Source: Cryptomeria japonica (lineage: Eukaryota > Streptophyta > Pinopsida > Cupressales > Cupressaceae). Taken from it: a stretch of DNA of 64,000 bases. Made by a program: the position numbers and the translations under genes. Below are positions 23,180 to 36,105 of this stretch, piece after piece. Location: assembly GCF_030272615.1 (NCBI RefSeq), contig NC_081410.1, positions 510,133,442 through 510,197,441 on the forward strand, given 5' to 3'. The notes below the pieces were generated by a model. That model was given only the letters and a program-made list of their open reading frames with translations. It searched no databases and was not told the origin of the DNA. The first letter of the stretch is position 1; the number at the start of each line of letters is the position of its first letter.

Positions 23180-23423
23180 TGGCTGCTCTCTTAAAGGGAG
23201 TACATCTTTCGTACAGACTTCTACTCCACCCTGTCATCATATTAAAAGAACGACTTGCATGCAGGCAATAACTATCAAGCAAGTCCATGCAAGATCTGAA
23301 CTCAAATTTATGGTGGTGTCGTGTGACTTTCAGTTATATTTATTTGTTTATTTGTGCGAATGGATTGTGGAAATAAATATTATAGCTTTGATACATTTAT
23401 TTATTTATATCAAGGATTGGTAG
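23180..23423 (+). CDS. short conserved ORF, copy 2 (function unknown)
   Basis: The frame from the ATG at 23180 (GTCAATGGCTGCTCTC) matches the ORF at 12635 for about 45 codons, with a 6-base length difference near the start and a few replacements, and then diverges before stopping near 23421. An upstream in-frame ATG at 23091 extends the frame, but that part is not matched in copy 1. See the copy 1 entry for interpretation. Confidence 0.35.
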
Positions 23424-23762
23424 TTTAATTATTTTTCTCAATGAATTTTAGCAACCCCAAACAGATGGGGCTAATCTCTACACAAAAAGCATTCCATACA
23501 GTTTCTAAAATCTGCAAAGAATAATATAAATTCGTGAAATTTTCAGTAGCTAAATTTTCATGATCTGCATCCCCATTGCTTTAAAGACATAAAAAAAACT
23601 AAAAAAAAAAACAGTATTTTACAGATTTGAAATTTTTTTACAATATCATTTTATGTAGAGGCTAAAAAAAAATTCTTCTCTTCATTTTAATTTGGTCATC
23701 CGAGGAAGTTGCAGAAACCGTTTAAGACGCATAAAGGACTTTGAAAATCATTAGTGGCATTA

Positions 23763-24706
23763 GGGGAGAGGGATCAATAGTCGTTAGGGCTAACTTCGTC
23801 AACATGTAGCCATCACATGGAATATCATAAGACCTTCATTTTTTTTTAGAAATGTAAGATAGACACTTAACGATCTACAACTAAGGTTTGAAGGCATGAC
23901 TCATCATGCAAGTCGCCAAAATAACACGTCTAGTGTGAAGTGTCAAAAAAAATGACTTTTTAAAGATTCGATCAAAACTTAATCTAAAAATCTCTAGCTG
24001 TTGAATAAAAAAATATCATTTGTAATTAATATAATATCGTATTTTTATGTAAAATATAACTTATATGAAACTTAAATGGACCATATACCTATTCGTAATC
24101 ATAAATGTGTGTTATCTCTAACTTTTATATCCAACACCAAAGGACCAATAGTTGAACATAAAAACAACATATTATGATACAAAATAAAACTTATATGAAC
24201 ACAAAGGGACCAATTGTTAAACACTTAAATCTTTGGACAATCCCTCACATTTCATGAAGAAAAACAAGGTATTTTTTGTGTTCACCTTTTATATTTGTGA
24301 TAAGACAAATTACTAATATGAAATACTCCAATGCATATACATTGCTACCCCAATAGTTGTACACATAAGAATAATATTTTTTACACTATGATAAGAGTAC
24401 TTGTTTAAGTGAGTATCTTATTTTATAAATGACACACTTATAGTGGATAGCTATGATATTTTATTTGAAACAAAAATGATCTATTTCACTTGTTAATTAA
24501 TGTATTCATGCCTTTTTTATATAACATTTATAGGTTCTCTTGTGTTCAAGTATTGGTCCATTTTGATCAACATTTGACAATTTTCTTATTTACATGTGGA
24601 TTATTTATTTACATTATATAGTATAAATATGTGGCAAGTCGGGATATTATATGCACAATTGCTATAACGACTATTGGACCCCATATAACTACTGATCCCT
24701 CTCCCC
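23763..24706. mobile_element. 944 bp non-autonomous TIR element with TA duplication
   Basis: The ends are inverted repeats: GGGGAGAGGGATCAATAG at the left, and on the opposite strand GGGGAGAGGGATCAGTAG at the right. TA flanks both sides (23761-23762 and 24707-24708). The paralogous site near 13005 reads straight through (ATTAAGGGATCCC), giving an empty site that matches excision of exactly one TA plus the element. No coding region inside. TA duplications fit mariner/Stowaway-like transposition, but the terminal bases are not the classic Stowaway ones. Confidence 0.8.
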
Positions 24707-24708
24707 TA

Positions 24709-25597
24709 AGGGATCCCATGAGCGGCTTACAGGTTGTGAGTTGCAGGCAATGATTGCTGACAAGGATGAGATTGAATTTTAATTGTATAAAAATGTTATT
24801 TTAATTTGGTATGATTTTTTTGGTATTTATGTAGATTAGATAAGATTTTGTGGTATTTAAATATTATTTTAAGTCAATATTTTCATTCATACTTTCTTCT
24901 TATTGATGATGGATTATTGAGTATCATATAAGATATTTATTGAAAAATAAATGCAATTGAATTAAAAAACAATCTTATTTAATAAGATAATTATATTATC
25001 CAAAGTAAAAAAATAAATTAATTATATGAATATACACACTATAGAAAAATGTGGAGTATGAATTGAGTAAAATAGAATCGATTACTTAAAATAATAGAAT
25101 AATTATAGCTATGTTATAAAAAATATTCAATGAACAAAGTGAATACTCGTTAAAAATTTGAAAATTGAGTGTCTACTGATTTGGATTATTAAATTCATAA
25201 TACACCTCAAAATTTATAGATGGTCTAAACACTCATTTATGAGAATCAAATTTAAATATTTCTTCCTGCATTCTAATATATTAACTATGTAGGTAAGAAT
25301 ATAAATCATGGTTGTATGAACCTATTCTATAATTATAAATTTAAATTGAGATAATCCTTATAGTCTACCTCTTAAATACTCCATAATATAAGTTGTTAAA
25401 TAATTATCATTTGTTTTATGCTCTTAATATCATCTTTTTATTACGTGTAAAATTTGTTTTGAAGAGACTTTAAAACCCTTTTATAATAGAAACTAGCTGA
25501 CATGAATTTAACCAACAAAATAACTACAGCCAAGCTACCTCCACAGAACAACAATGAAACAGAAAAGCCCACCCATGGGAAAACAATGGAGTAACAT
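24709..25597. other. AT-rich stretch without recognised features
   Basis: After a short GC-richer part to about 24770, the sequence is strongly AT-rich and has no open frame with recognisable motifs, no clear repeat and no LTR ends. Confidence 0.5.
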
Positions 25598-25882
25598 TGT
25601 TGGGATTGATATGTCTCAAACTGTATGAGTCCTCCTAATTATTTTTTTATTTAATATTTATTTCATAGTTATTTTTATTATTATATGACAATCTTATGAT
25701 GTCATTTTTCATGACCTACCTTGGTGAGTTGGCATCCTACATGGAAGGTTACTAGAATGACATGCAAGCTAATTTTGAGGAGATAAGATTCCTATTGGGT
25801 AAAAACCATTATGAAGATAATGCGATGGCATGTGGCATGTTGTATGACTTCTAATGATTAGTTATGATAGGTTTGTTGATAG
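25598..25882 (+). repeat. copia C 5' LTR, left part (split by copia A)
   Basis: Begins TGTTGGGATTGATATG, a common copia LTR start, and runs to the GATAG duplication of copia A. The continuation at 59982-60661 carries TTTCCCCACAGAAATC-like sequence and ends next to a PBS-like site and a copia gag on the same strand. The reunited LTR would be about 960 bp. The assignment of the left edge rests on the TGTTGGG start only. Confidence 0.5.
25878..25882. other. target site duplication of copia A (left)
   Basis: GATAG, identical to 59977-59981. The two copies lie 34 kb apart and delimit copia A with everything nested in it. Confidence 0.85.
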
Positions 25883-27296
25883 TGATGGTATGATGAAAGA
25901 ATAAGTATTCGGTAGAATACTGAGAGTGGGGGGGTGAATCAGTATATTGAAAAACTGATACGAAGTTCCCAAGCTCAAACTCAATCAAACAAAGTAAACA
26001 TATCTCAATCAAGATCAATATTCATAAGAATACTTGACATCAACCGGTTTAACTGTTATGACAACTTTAACAGTAAACAACTCAAATCTTGTAAACATCA
26101 ACAATGCTTAATCATAACTCAACATATTCATCTCTCAATGCTTCTACTTAACATGCCTTGTCAAAAGTTAACCAAATCAACAAATAAGATCACAGTCACA
26201 AAAGCATTCACCACTTGACACAAATGTTTATACGTGGAAAACCCAAATAGGTAAAAACCACGGTGAGATGGGACTCACAAGGATAGCTATCTGAACTCTT
26301 TTGAAGTTCACCCTGTTAGAAGCCAAGCCTGTTAAAGCTTTACAATAAGTCCTGTTAAGAACTAATTCCGGTTAGGAATCACTCAATTAAGGGATTTACA
26401 AATATGCCTTGATGAAAAGCACAATACCCTATTAGGAGTAACCTTGCTAGAGGATTTAATAATCCAAGCTAATGGACCACCTTGTTAGAGGATTTAATGA
26501 GTAACCAAGCTTGTTAGATCTTACCTAGTTAATGGGTTTAACTTCTACTGTAATTGTTAGAAAACAACAGGTTTTCTTGATCTGTCTGAGTAGCACTATA
26601 TTTGCTTGATCAGATCCTTCTAAGCTTCAATCTACCTTCACTCAAAGTGCAGATCCATTCACTAGTTGGGCAACTACACACTCAATAGGTTTTCTACCAA
26701 TCTTGCCAACAACCTTTCCAAACAACTTCATCGACCTTAAATACAAATCAATTAGGTCGGTAACACAATAAAAACCTAATTCTCTTCATTTTGATTACAA
26801 ACAAGTGAGTTCAATCTTGACCATTACAAATCATGACAATCTCTTCACATTCTTCAAGAAAATTCCAACCGCTCCATGATCACCGCTCCATTGGACTTGT
26901 AACTCATCACGCGTTGTGCATTAAATGCAATCCACTTTGCTCCTTCCCTAGACAATAAGCAAACATGCCAAAACAATTTGAATTTCTCCTCATACAATGA
27001 TCACACATGTCTCCATCATTACCGCTTATTAGATAATAAACCAACAAACTTGATTGGTTATGGTTTAACAGCTGATAGGGTTTATCGGTTACAATACATA
27101 GAAAGGTTTAACCCTTTACACTGGTTCACCGGTTTAACTCACAAACTTTACATACTGGTTTACAACATCTTCCACAAATCTCTTCATACAATATCAGCAA
27201 TAACATGAATATTATTATCGGTCCAATTGACATTAATGACAACATATCATTAATGTAATCTCTATGCAAAATGCCAACATACTCAAAATGCCAACA
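25883..27296 (-). repeat. 3' LTR of copia A
   Basis: Plus-strand text TGATGGTATGATGAAAG to AATGCCAACA; collinear with 58537-59976 with only scattered differences and one small length difference near the outer end. It has the GGGGGGGTGAATCAG tract and the CGTGGAAAACCC...AACCACGGTGAGA module shared with other copia LTRs here. Confidence 0.92.
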
Positions 27297-27312
27297 ATCT
27301 CCCCCTTTGGCA
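27297..27312 (-). other. polypurine tract of copia A
   Basis: On the minus strand TGCCAAAGGGGGAGAT directly precedes the LTR start TGTTGGCATT, the standard copia arrangement. Confidence 0.85.
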
Positions 27313-28199
27313 TTTATGGAAATACAAATATGAATGCCTCTAATTGCTGCTGAGATTGGTGAATAGGAATCCTAGTTTACATTACCAAGTATTCACCTTT
27401 CTATTTGTGTCTTTATCCTGCCATTGGTTCACCTAATCAGACACATAATTCTTCTCCTCAAGGGATTGTTCAGGATCATGGTGTGCCAAAACAGGCCCTT
27501 AAGTGGCAATGAAATTTCAAAAAATCAGAGTTATGCAACTTGACATGAAAAATTGAATAAGTTATGAACATTATTTTTAAAATATGTAAGGAGAATCTAT
27601 AGAAAATTGAATGTAGTTTCTAAGCTACTAGTTGTTTTTTGAAAAAAAAAAAATCCTATTTGATGAAAATTTCAAATTTCAATGCAGTGGTACAAAAATT
27701 TCAGGAAAAAATAAGAAGTAGGTGTATGTCTCATCATCCTAATCACAATCAAATCATAATATTTTTTTATAATATTTATAATATAAGTATTAGACTCCTG
27801 TCTGGATGTGACGCATATTTTTTTATTATTTTTTTATAAAGTAAATAATTATTTATGAATTTTTTACTACAACTTTTCAGAAACTCCTACGTCTGACCAC
27901 CTTAACTTGGTCAAAACCTTATGAAATTCAATTTTTTTTTATTTTTCCCTATAGTAGACAAAGCATAGGATGTTACGCATGTTTCAGATTCAAAAAATGT
28001 AATGTGGTTTGAAAGTTATGAGTATTTTTCAATCAGTCTATCAATTAGGACTTTTTGTCAGAATTCAATTAGAAAATAAATAATAATTATTTATTAAAAA
28101 CGTCCTTAAAAACCCTTTTCGTTTTATCAATTTTGGCTATAAAAAATTCATCAGCCACCAGTGTAAAGTCTGGAAAATCAAGGAATACTGAAAAACACG

Positions 28200-28510
28200 T
28201 TTTTTCAGTTGACTTTCCAGGCTTGTCACTTCCAAGCCAAATCCCAAATAAAACCCGAACCAAAATATGGAGGGAAAAATTTATGTTTTAAAATCGAATA
28301 TCCAATAAAATCAAATATCTAATTTTTGAAAAAATTTAAAAAAATATTTTAGTAAATTGGGCATAACTTTTGCGTTTTATATTGAAATTTTGATTTTTTA
28401 TAGGCGTTGGAAAGGTAATTAAGAGCTCTATGATATGGAATAGGTATATTTTCAATTATTTGTTTTAAAAATAATTATAATTCATTTAAATTCATCCTTC
28501 ATTTTTAAAA
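28200..28510 (+). repeat. T1 inner inverted repeat, left arm
   Basis: Pairs with 37300-37500 on the opposite strand. It includes AAATTGGGCATAACTTTTGC and GGCGTTGGAAAGGTAATT with a few mismatches and small gaps. Confidence 0.8.
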
Positions 28511-28639
28511 CATAAAAAACTCATGACTTTTTCATATGATTTCCCTATTGCATGAATTTTTGTAACAATCATCTCAAAATAAACTAAATAAGTAATTAAT
28601 TAATAATAGAAAATTTATGAATTTTATTGAGTTCGATAA

Positions 28640-29290
28640 ATTTTGATAAACCATGTTATCTATGTTTTTTCCTTTCTCCACCTCTCTCTCCTAAACCTAT
28701 CACTCCACCTATTTTTTTCTTCCTCCCTCTCTTTTGTCCATATTTATACATCTCTCTCTAGACCTATATCTCTAACTATCAATGAATACCTCACTAAATA
28801 TCTCAAGCTCTACAAGGTGCTTATATTTCTACCTCTTCATAATTTCCTCCTCTATGTCACTCTTTCTTCCCTAAGATCTAGGCTAGTCTCTCTGCATTTC
28901 CTTCTCATCTCTAGAAACAAAATTCAAAGGGGACAAGGAGAGGCGTAGGGAAGTATCAAAAAAAAAGAGGGGGAGAGAGGTGAGAAGGAGAGATTAACTA
29001 GGGGGAAGAGAGAGTGTGAGAGAGAGACCCATATGTAATTAGGTGGAAGGCGAAGAGAGAGAGGGAGGGAGTGATTGGGGTGAAGAGAGAATGAGAGGGG
29101 GAGTTTGAGATTATTAGGGGGTAGGAGGAGAGGGGGAGAGGGGAAAGTATCAACAAAGAGAGAAGAGAGATGGGGCCAGAGGTGAAAAGAGACATAGAGA
29201 GTAATTAGGGGGTAGGTAGAGGGGGAGAGGGAAGTATCTATAAACCCATAGGAGGAGAGAGGTGATCGAGGGTAATTGAGGGAAAGAAAT
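28640..29290. repeat. T1 left low-complexity arm (CT-rich then GA-rich)
   Basis: From 28640 to about 28920 the plus strand is pyrimidine-rich (CTCTCTCC, CTTCCTCCC). From about 28930 to 29290 it turns purine-rich (GGGGGAGAGAGG). Open frames here are only Ser/Leu/Pro or Tyr-rich translations of the simple sequence. Confidence 0.8.
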
Positions 29291-29299
29291 AATGTGAGA

Positions 29300-32200
29300 G
29301 AGAATATGGTGTCCTAAAGGGTCATATGGTGTCTCATGAACCTTTAAGACACCATATGACACCTTAGGACACCATATGATGTTGTTATAAGTCTTATGGT
29401 GTCCTAAGGGGTCATATGGTGTTTTATGAGCCTTTAGGACACCATATGGTGTCATTAGGGGTCGTATGGTGTGCTAAGGGGTCATATGCTATCCTATGAC
29501 CCCTTAGGACACCATATGACCTCTTAGGTATTGTTAGGGATCATATTGTGTCCGAATGGGTCATATGGTGTAGTTGGTGGCTGTATCGTGTGCTAAGGGG
29601 TCATATTGTGTCTTAAGGGGTCACAAGACATCGTATGAGCCCTTAGACACCATATGATCCATTGGGTTTTTTTACTACTCATACTATGTCCTAAGAGGTC
29701 ATATGGTGTCCCATGACCCTTTAGGACACCATATGACCCCTTAGGACATCATATGGTGTCGTTATGGGTCTTATGGTGTCCTAAGGGGCCATATGGTGTT
29801 CCATAACCCCTTAGGACACCATATGACCCCTTAGGACATTATATGACCCCTTAGGATACCATACGCTACCTTGGGACACCATATGCTGTCGCAAGGAGTC
29901 GTATGGTGTCCTAAGGGGTCATATGGTGTCCTATAAACCCTTAGGACACTATATGACCCATTAGGTGTCATCAGGGGTGTTATTGTGTCCTAATGGGTCA
30001 TATGGTGTTGTATGACCCCTTAGGACACCATATGCTTGGGAGACTATATGGTGCTATAGGTCGTATGGTGTCCTATGACACCTTAGGACACCATATGACC
30101 CCTTAAGATACCATTTGGTGTTGTTATGTCTTGAAAGGTGTCCTATGACCCCTTAGGTGTCATTTGGGTTTATTTTATGTCCTAAGGGGTTGTATTATGT
30201 CCTAAGGGGTCATACGGTGTCCTATGACCCCTTAGGACACTATATGATGTTGTTAGGGGTCATATTATGTCTTAAGGGGTCATATTGTGTCCTATGATGC
30301 CTTAAGACACCACATGGTGTCATTATGGGTCGTATCGTACTCTAAGGGGTCATATGGTGTTCTATGACCCCTTAGGATACCATTTTTATGTTGTTACGGG
30401 TCGTATGGTCTCCTAAGGGGTCATATTGTGTCCTATGACCCCTTAGGACACCATATGGCTTCATTATGCATCATATGGTATTCTATGACCCCTTAGGACA
30501 CCATATGGTGTCATTAAGGGTCATATGGTGTGCTAAGGGGTCATATGGTGTCCTATGACCCTTTAGAACACCATATGACCCAGGTTAGGTATCATTAAGC
30601 ATCATTTTGTGTTGTTAGGGGTCAAATGATGTCCTATGACCCCTTAGGACACAATATGACCCCTTAGGTGTTGTTAGGGGTCATATTGTGTCCTAATGGG
30701 TCATATAGTGTCCTACGACCCCTTAGGACACCATATGGTGTTGTTTGGGATTGTATGGTGTGCTAAGGGGTCATATTGTGTCCTAAAAATTCCTAGGACA
30801 TCATATAACCTCTCAGGACACCATATGACCCCTTAGATATTGTTAGGGGTCATATTGTGTGCTAAGGGGTCATATGGTGTCTCGTGACACCATATGACCC
30901 CTTAGGACACCATATCGTGTCGTTATGGGTCTTCTTGTGTTCTAAGGGGTCATATGGTTTTATATGACCCCTTAGGACACCATATGGTGTCGTAAAGGGT
31001 TGTATGGTGTTCTAAGGGGTCATATGGTGTTTTATGGGGTCATATGGTGTTGTATGACCCCTTAGGACACTATATGACATCGTTAGGGGTCATATTATGT
31101 CCTAAGGGGTCATATTGTGTCTTATGACCCCTTAGGACTCCACATGGTGTTGTTATGGGTCGTATGGTGTTCTAAGGGGTCATATGGTGTTCTATGATGC
31201 TCTAGGACATCATATTATGTTGTTATGGGTCGTATGGTCTCCTAAGGGGTCATATAGTGTCTTATAACCCCTTAGGACACCATATGACCCCTTAAGACGC
31301 CATATGGTGTCATTATGCATCGTATGGTGTCCTAATTTGTCATATGGTGTTATATGACCCCTTAGGACAACATATGATCCCTTAGGACACCATATGGTGT
31401 CGTTAGGGGTCGTATGGAATGCTAAGGGGTCATATGGTGTCCTATGCCCCCTTAGGACACAATATGACCCCGTAGAACACCATACAGTGTCCTTAGAGGT
31501 CATGTGGTGTCCTATGACCCCTTAGGACATAATACGACCCCTTAGGTATTGTTAGGGGTCATATTGTGTCCTAACGGGCTATATGGTGTATTACAACCCC
31601 TTAGGACACCATATGGTGTTGTTAGGGGTTGTATGGTGTGCTAAGGGGTCATATTGTGTTCTAAAGGTTCCTAGGACATCATGTAACCCCTTAGGACACC
31701 ATATGACCCCTTAGGTATCGTTAGGGGTCATATTAAGTCCTAAGGAGTCATATGGTGTCTCATGACACCATATGACCCCTTAGGACACCATATCTTGTGG
31801 TTATGGGTTTTCTTGTGTTCTAAGGGGTCATATGGTGTTATATGACCCGTTAGGATACCATATGGTGTTGTAAAGGCTGGTATGGTGTCTCTAAGGGTCG
31901 TATGGTGTCCTAAGGGGTAATATGGTGTCCTATTACCCCTTAGGACACTATATGACATTGTGAGGGGTTATATTATGTCCTAAGGGGTAATATTGTGTCT
32001 TATGACCCCTTAAGACACCGCATGGTGTCATTATGGGTCATATGGTGTTTTAAGGGGTCATATGGTGTTCTATGACCCTCTAAGACAACATATTATGTTG
32101 TTATGGGTTATACAGTCCTCTAAGGGGTCATATGGTGTCCTATGACCCCTTAGGACACCATATATTGTCATTATGCATCATGTGGTGTCCTAAGGGGTCA

Positions 32201-33441
32201 TATGGTGTTCTATGACCCCTTAGGATACCATATGACTCCTTAGGACACCATATGGTGTCATTAGGGGTCATATGGTGTGCTAAGGGGTCAAATAGTGTCC
32301 TATGACCCCTTAGGTATCGTTAGGTGTCATTTTGTGTCGATAAGGGTCAAATGGTGTCCTATGACCCCTTAGGACACAATATGACCCCTTAAGACACCAT
32401 ATAGTGTCGTTAGGGGTCATATGGTGTCCTATGATCCCTTAGGTGTTGTTAGGGGTCATATTGTGTCCTAACGGGTCATATGGTGTCCTATGACCCCTTA
32501 GGACACCATATGGTGTCGTTAGGGGTTGTATGGTGTGCTAAGGGGTCATATTGTGTCCTAAAGGTTCCTAAGACATCATATAACCCCTTAGGACACCATA
32601 TGACCCCTTAGGTATTGTTTGGGGTCATATTATGTCCTAAGGGTCATATGGTGTCTCCTGACACCATATGACCCCTTATGACACCATATCATGTCGTTAT
32701 GGGTCTTCTTATGTTATAAGGGGTCATATGGTATTATATGACCCCTTAGGACACTATATGGTGTCGCAAGGGGTCGTATGGTGTTCTAAGGGATCATATG
32801 GTGTCCTATGACCCCTTAGGACATTATATGACCCTTTAGGTGTCATCATGGGTTGTATTGTGTCCTAATGGGTCATATGGCATTTTATGACCCCTTACGA
32901 CACCATATGACCCCTTGGGACACTATATGGTGTTATGGGTCATATGTTGTCCAAAGCAGTCATATGGTGTCCTATGACCCCTTAGGACACTATATGACGT
33001 TGTTAGGGGTCATATTCTATCCTAAGGGGTAATATTGTGTCTTATGACCCCTTAAGACACCACATGGTGTCGTTATGGGTCGTATGGTGTTCTAAGGGGT
33101 CATATGGTGTTCTATGACCCTCCAAGACACCATATTATGTTTTTACAGGTTGTATGGTCCTCTAAGGGATCATATGGTGTCCTATGACTGCTTAGGACAC
33201 CATATTGTGTCATTATGCATCATATGGTGTCCTAAGGGGTCATATGGTGTTCTATGACCCCTTAGGACACCATATGACTCCTTAGGACACCATATGGTGC
33301 CATTAGGGGTCATATGGTGTGCTAAGGGGTCAAATGGTGTCCTATGACCCCTTAGAACACCATATGACCCCTTAGGTATTGTTAGGTGTCATTTTGTGTC
33401 ATTGGGGGTCATATGGTGTCCTATGATCGCTTAGGTGTTGT
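29300..33441. repeat. satellite 1: palindromic 20-mer array, main block
   Basis: About 4.1 kb built from the unit GGTGTCCTAAGGGGTCATAT and its reverse complement ATATGACCCCTTAGGACACC, mixed in both orientations with short linkers such as GTCGTTAGGGG or GTTATGGGTC. Adjacent opposite units form perfect or near-perfect palindromes around CATATG and CCTATGA. Units differ by single substitutions. A larger period is suggested by blocks at 29.9-31.6, 31.6-32.6 and 32.6-33.4 kb that repeat the same order of variants. Confidence 0.95.
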
Positions 33442-34936
33442 TGTTAGTAAGATGAGAGGGGGGGTTGAATCATAAAAACTCAATAATCATTGTATACATC
33501 AGATTCAACCTCGGTAGCCTTTACTGATATGCAACTATGACTATAAATCATTCAAACTCATAAACAGATATACTTAAACATCATAACACATTTAACACCA
33601 GATTTAACGTGGAAACCCAAATAGGGAAAAACCACTGTGGGATTTTGGACCCACTAAGAAATATACCCTTCTAGAGTATGCTCGGTTAAATGCCAATCCT
33701 ATTACAGATTACATAAACACATTGCTAGATGTGACCCGGTTAAGGGATTTCCCTCAGACTTGCTAGAATCTTGCACTTTGTTAGAAGTGACCTTGTCAAA
33801 GGATTTCAAACACTCATTCAGAATGTTACCTTGGTAAAGGATTTACAAATAAGACTATTAGTTTCACTCCGTTAAGAGATTTTTTGTCAGTTACAAAATA
33901 AATAACAGTATAAGATATATCTATAACTTCACATCTGAAATGCTAAAGAAGACTCTATGTGCTCAAAATAATCTTGTCATAAGACTTATCTTGCTCCTTG
34001 CTGGGCTTCTCAATCTATTCTTTAATCAGATATTCAATCTTTTGTGCTCAGTGATCACTGTTGTAGTATCACTGTTCTTCTATTTGCCCGCATCTATTGT
34101 TCATCAACAATTTCTTATTTATAAACAATTCCTAACCGCTTAATCTCCTTGATCACATTTCCCATGATCAATCTTAGCCATCATATCTTCAAACTTGACT
34201 AGGTTCATTGTATCCTTCAATCTGAAAATGTTTTATCTCACCTTGGAACTTGTATTCCTTCCTTGGAACTTGTGCTAGGTTATGACCATTCAATCTGTGC
34301 TGTAGATCTAACTCCTGTATTTTCGTTGTCATAGATCTTCAACAAACTTCTTGCACGACATACCAATCAACTATACATCTCCAGCTCATTGGAATCCTTC
34401 ATTTAATAATGCTTTTATCCATCCAATGCATTCTGTTATTATTCGGTTGTTACTCGGTAAATACTGAACCTTTACTCGGTAAATATTCTGCCTTCTTTAA
34501 CCGATATCGATAACCTTAGGGTTTACTGACTAGCTTCTTTGCTCGGTAACATAGAATAGTATCAAACCTATATTCATCTATTGAATGAAATCTTTTCTCC
34601 TTCATGTTCAGTCTTCAAATACTCATTATATAGGATATCAAAATAATCAAAACAACAAAATCTCATCATTGTCTTACTCGGTAATAGTTGCCCTCTGAAT
34701 AACTTATTACTCCCCTTCATTTTCATTCTTTCTATGTCACTTACCGACATCTTTATACTTATCAAAATATACTCATTAAGATATGGCAACATTATACTGA
34801 ATCAGAAAATCAATTGCTTGACATCAATGACAAAATAATATTATTAAGACAGTAATCATCCTTTCTCAGTTATATCCATAATCTTCAACAACCTTCTCAA
34901 TATCCTCATACCAACAAACTTACTGGAATGCCAACA
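33442..34936 (-). repeat. copia-type LTR inside satellite 1 (family G, copy 1)
   Basis: Plus-strand text starts TGTTAGTAAGATGAGAGGGG and ends GAATGCCAACA, 1495 bp. It is followed by only 18 bases of internal sequence with a PPT-like part (minus strand AAAGGGAGAT), after which satellite sequence resumes. This is the 3' LTR of a minus-strand element whose remainder is lost. It matches 56401-57894 in reverse. The 67-codon frame at 33940-34143 lies within it and has no meaning as a gene. Confidence 0.85.
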
Positions 34937-34980
34937 ATCTCCCTTTGTGAAATGCTAAGGGGTCATATGGTGTTCAATGA

Positions 34981-35097
34981 CCTATACTTATATATTACTT
35001 GTCTCTATCACCTCCTTTCTCTCCCTATCTTGTCCCCTCTATCTTCATGTATATTTATATCTCATTATCTCTAAATCTCACTTATTCATTACATCTC
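34981..35097. repeat. inverted copy of T1 purine-arm sequence (filler)
   Basis: Starts CCTATACTTATATATTACTT and is nearly identical, as reverse complement, to 36830-36968, except that about 22 bp are missing between two short GATAG repeats. It interrupts the satellite just after the truncated LTR. Confidence 0.85.
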
Positions 35098-36105
35098 TAA
35101 ATCTCATATGGTGTTCTATGACCCCTCAGGACACCATATGACTCCTTAGGACACCATATTGTGTCATTAAGGGTCATATGGTGTGCTAAGGGGTCAAATG
35201 GTGTCCTATGACCCCTTAGAACACCATATGACCCCTTAGGTATCGTTAGGTGTCATTTTGTGTTGTTAGGGGTCATATGGTGTCCTATGACCCCTTAAGT
35301 GTTGTTAGGGGTCATATTGTGTCCTAACGGGTCATATGGTGTCCTACAGCCCCTTAGGATACCATATGGTGTCTTTAGGGGTTGTATGGTGTGCTAAGGG
35401 GTCATATTGTGTCCTAAAGGTTCCTAGGACATCATATAACCCCTTAGGACACCATATGACCCCTTAGGTATCATTAGGGGTCATATTGTGTCCTAAGGAG
35501 TCATATGGTGTCTCCTGGCACCATATCACCCTTGAGGACACCATATCATGTTGTTATGGGTCTTCTTGTGTTGTAAGGGGTCATATGATGTTATATGACC
35601 CCTTAGGACACCATATGGTGTCGTAAGGTGTCGTATAGTGTTCTAAGGGGTCATATGGTATCCTATGACCCCTTAGAATACTATATGACCCCTTAGGTAT
35701 CGTCATGGGTCGTATTGTGTCCTAATGGGTTATATGGCGCTCTATGACCCCTTGGGATACTATATGGTGTTATGGGTTGTATGGTGTCCTAAGGGGTCAT
35801 ATGGTGTCCTATGACCCCTTAGGACACCATATGACCCTTTAGGATGCCGCATTGTGTCATTAGGGGTCCTATAGTGTCCTAAGGGGTCACTTGGTGTCTT
35901 AGGACCCCTTAGGACACCATATGGTGTCATTAGGGGTCTTATTGTGTCTTAAGGGGTCATATGGTGTTTTATGACTCCTTAGGACACCATATGACCCCTT
36001 AGGAGACAATATGGTGTTGTTAGGGGTCATATTGTGTCCTGAGGGGTCATATGATGTTCTATGACCCCTTAGGACACAACATAACCCATTAGGAGACCAT
36101 ATATA
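35098..36105. repeat. satellite 1, second block
   Basis: The same palindromic 20-mer satellite resumes for about 1 kb and stops where the purine-rich arm begins. Confidence 0.95.

Noticed and set aside
29150-31958. Frames such as those with repeated TPYDPLGHH or GVLRGHKTPYD units
   Set aside because: Translations of the 20-mer satellite; the repeats follow the DNA period and the frames are broken at random.
33940-34143. 67-codon hydrophobic frame as a small membrane protein
   Set aside because: Lies inside an LTR whose relative does not keep the frame open in any evident way.
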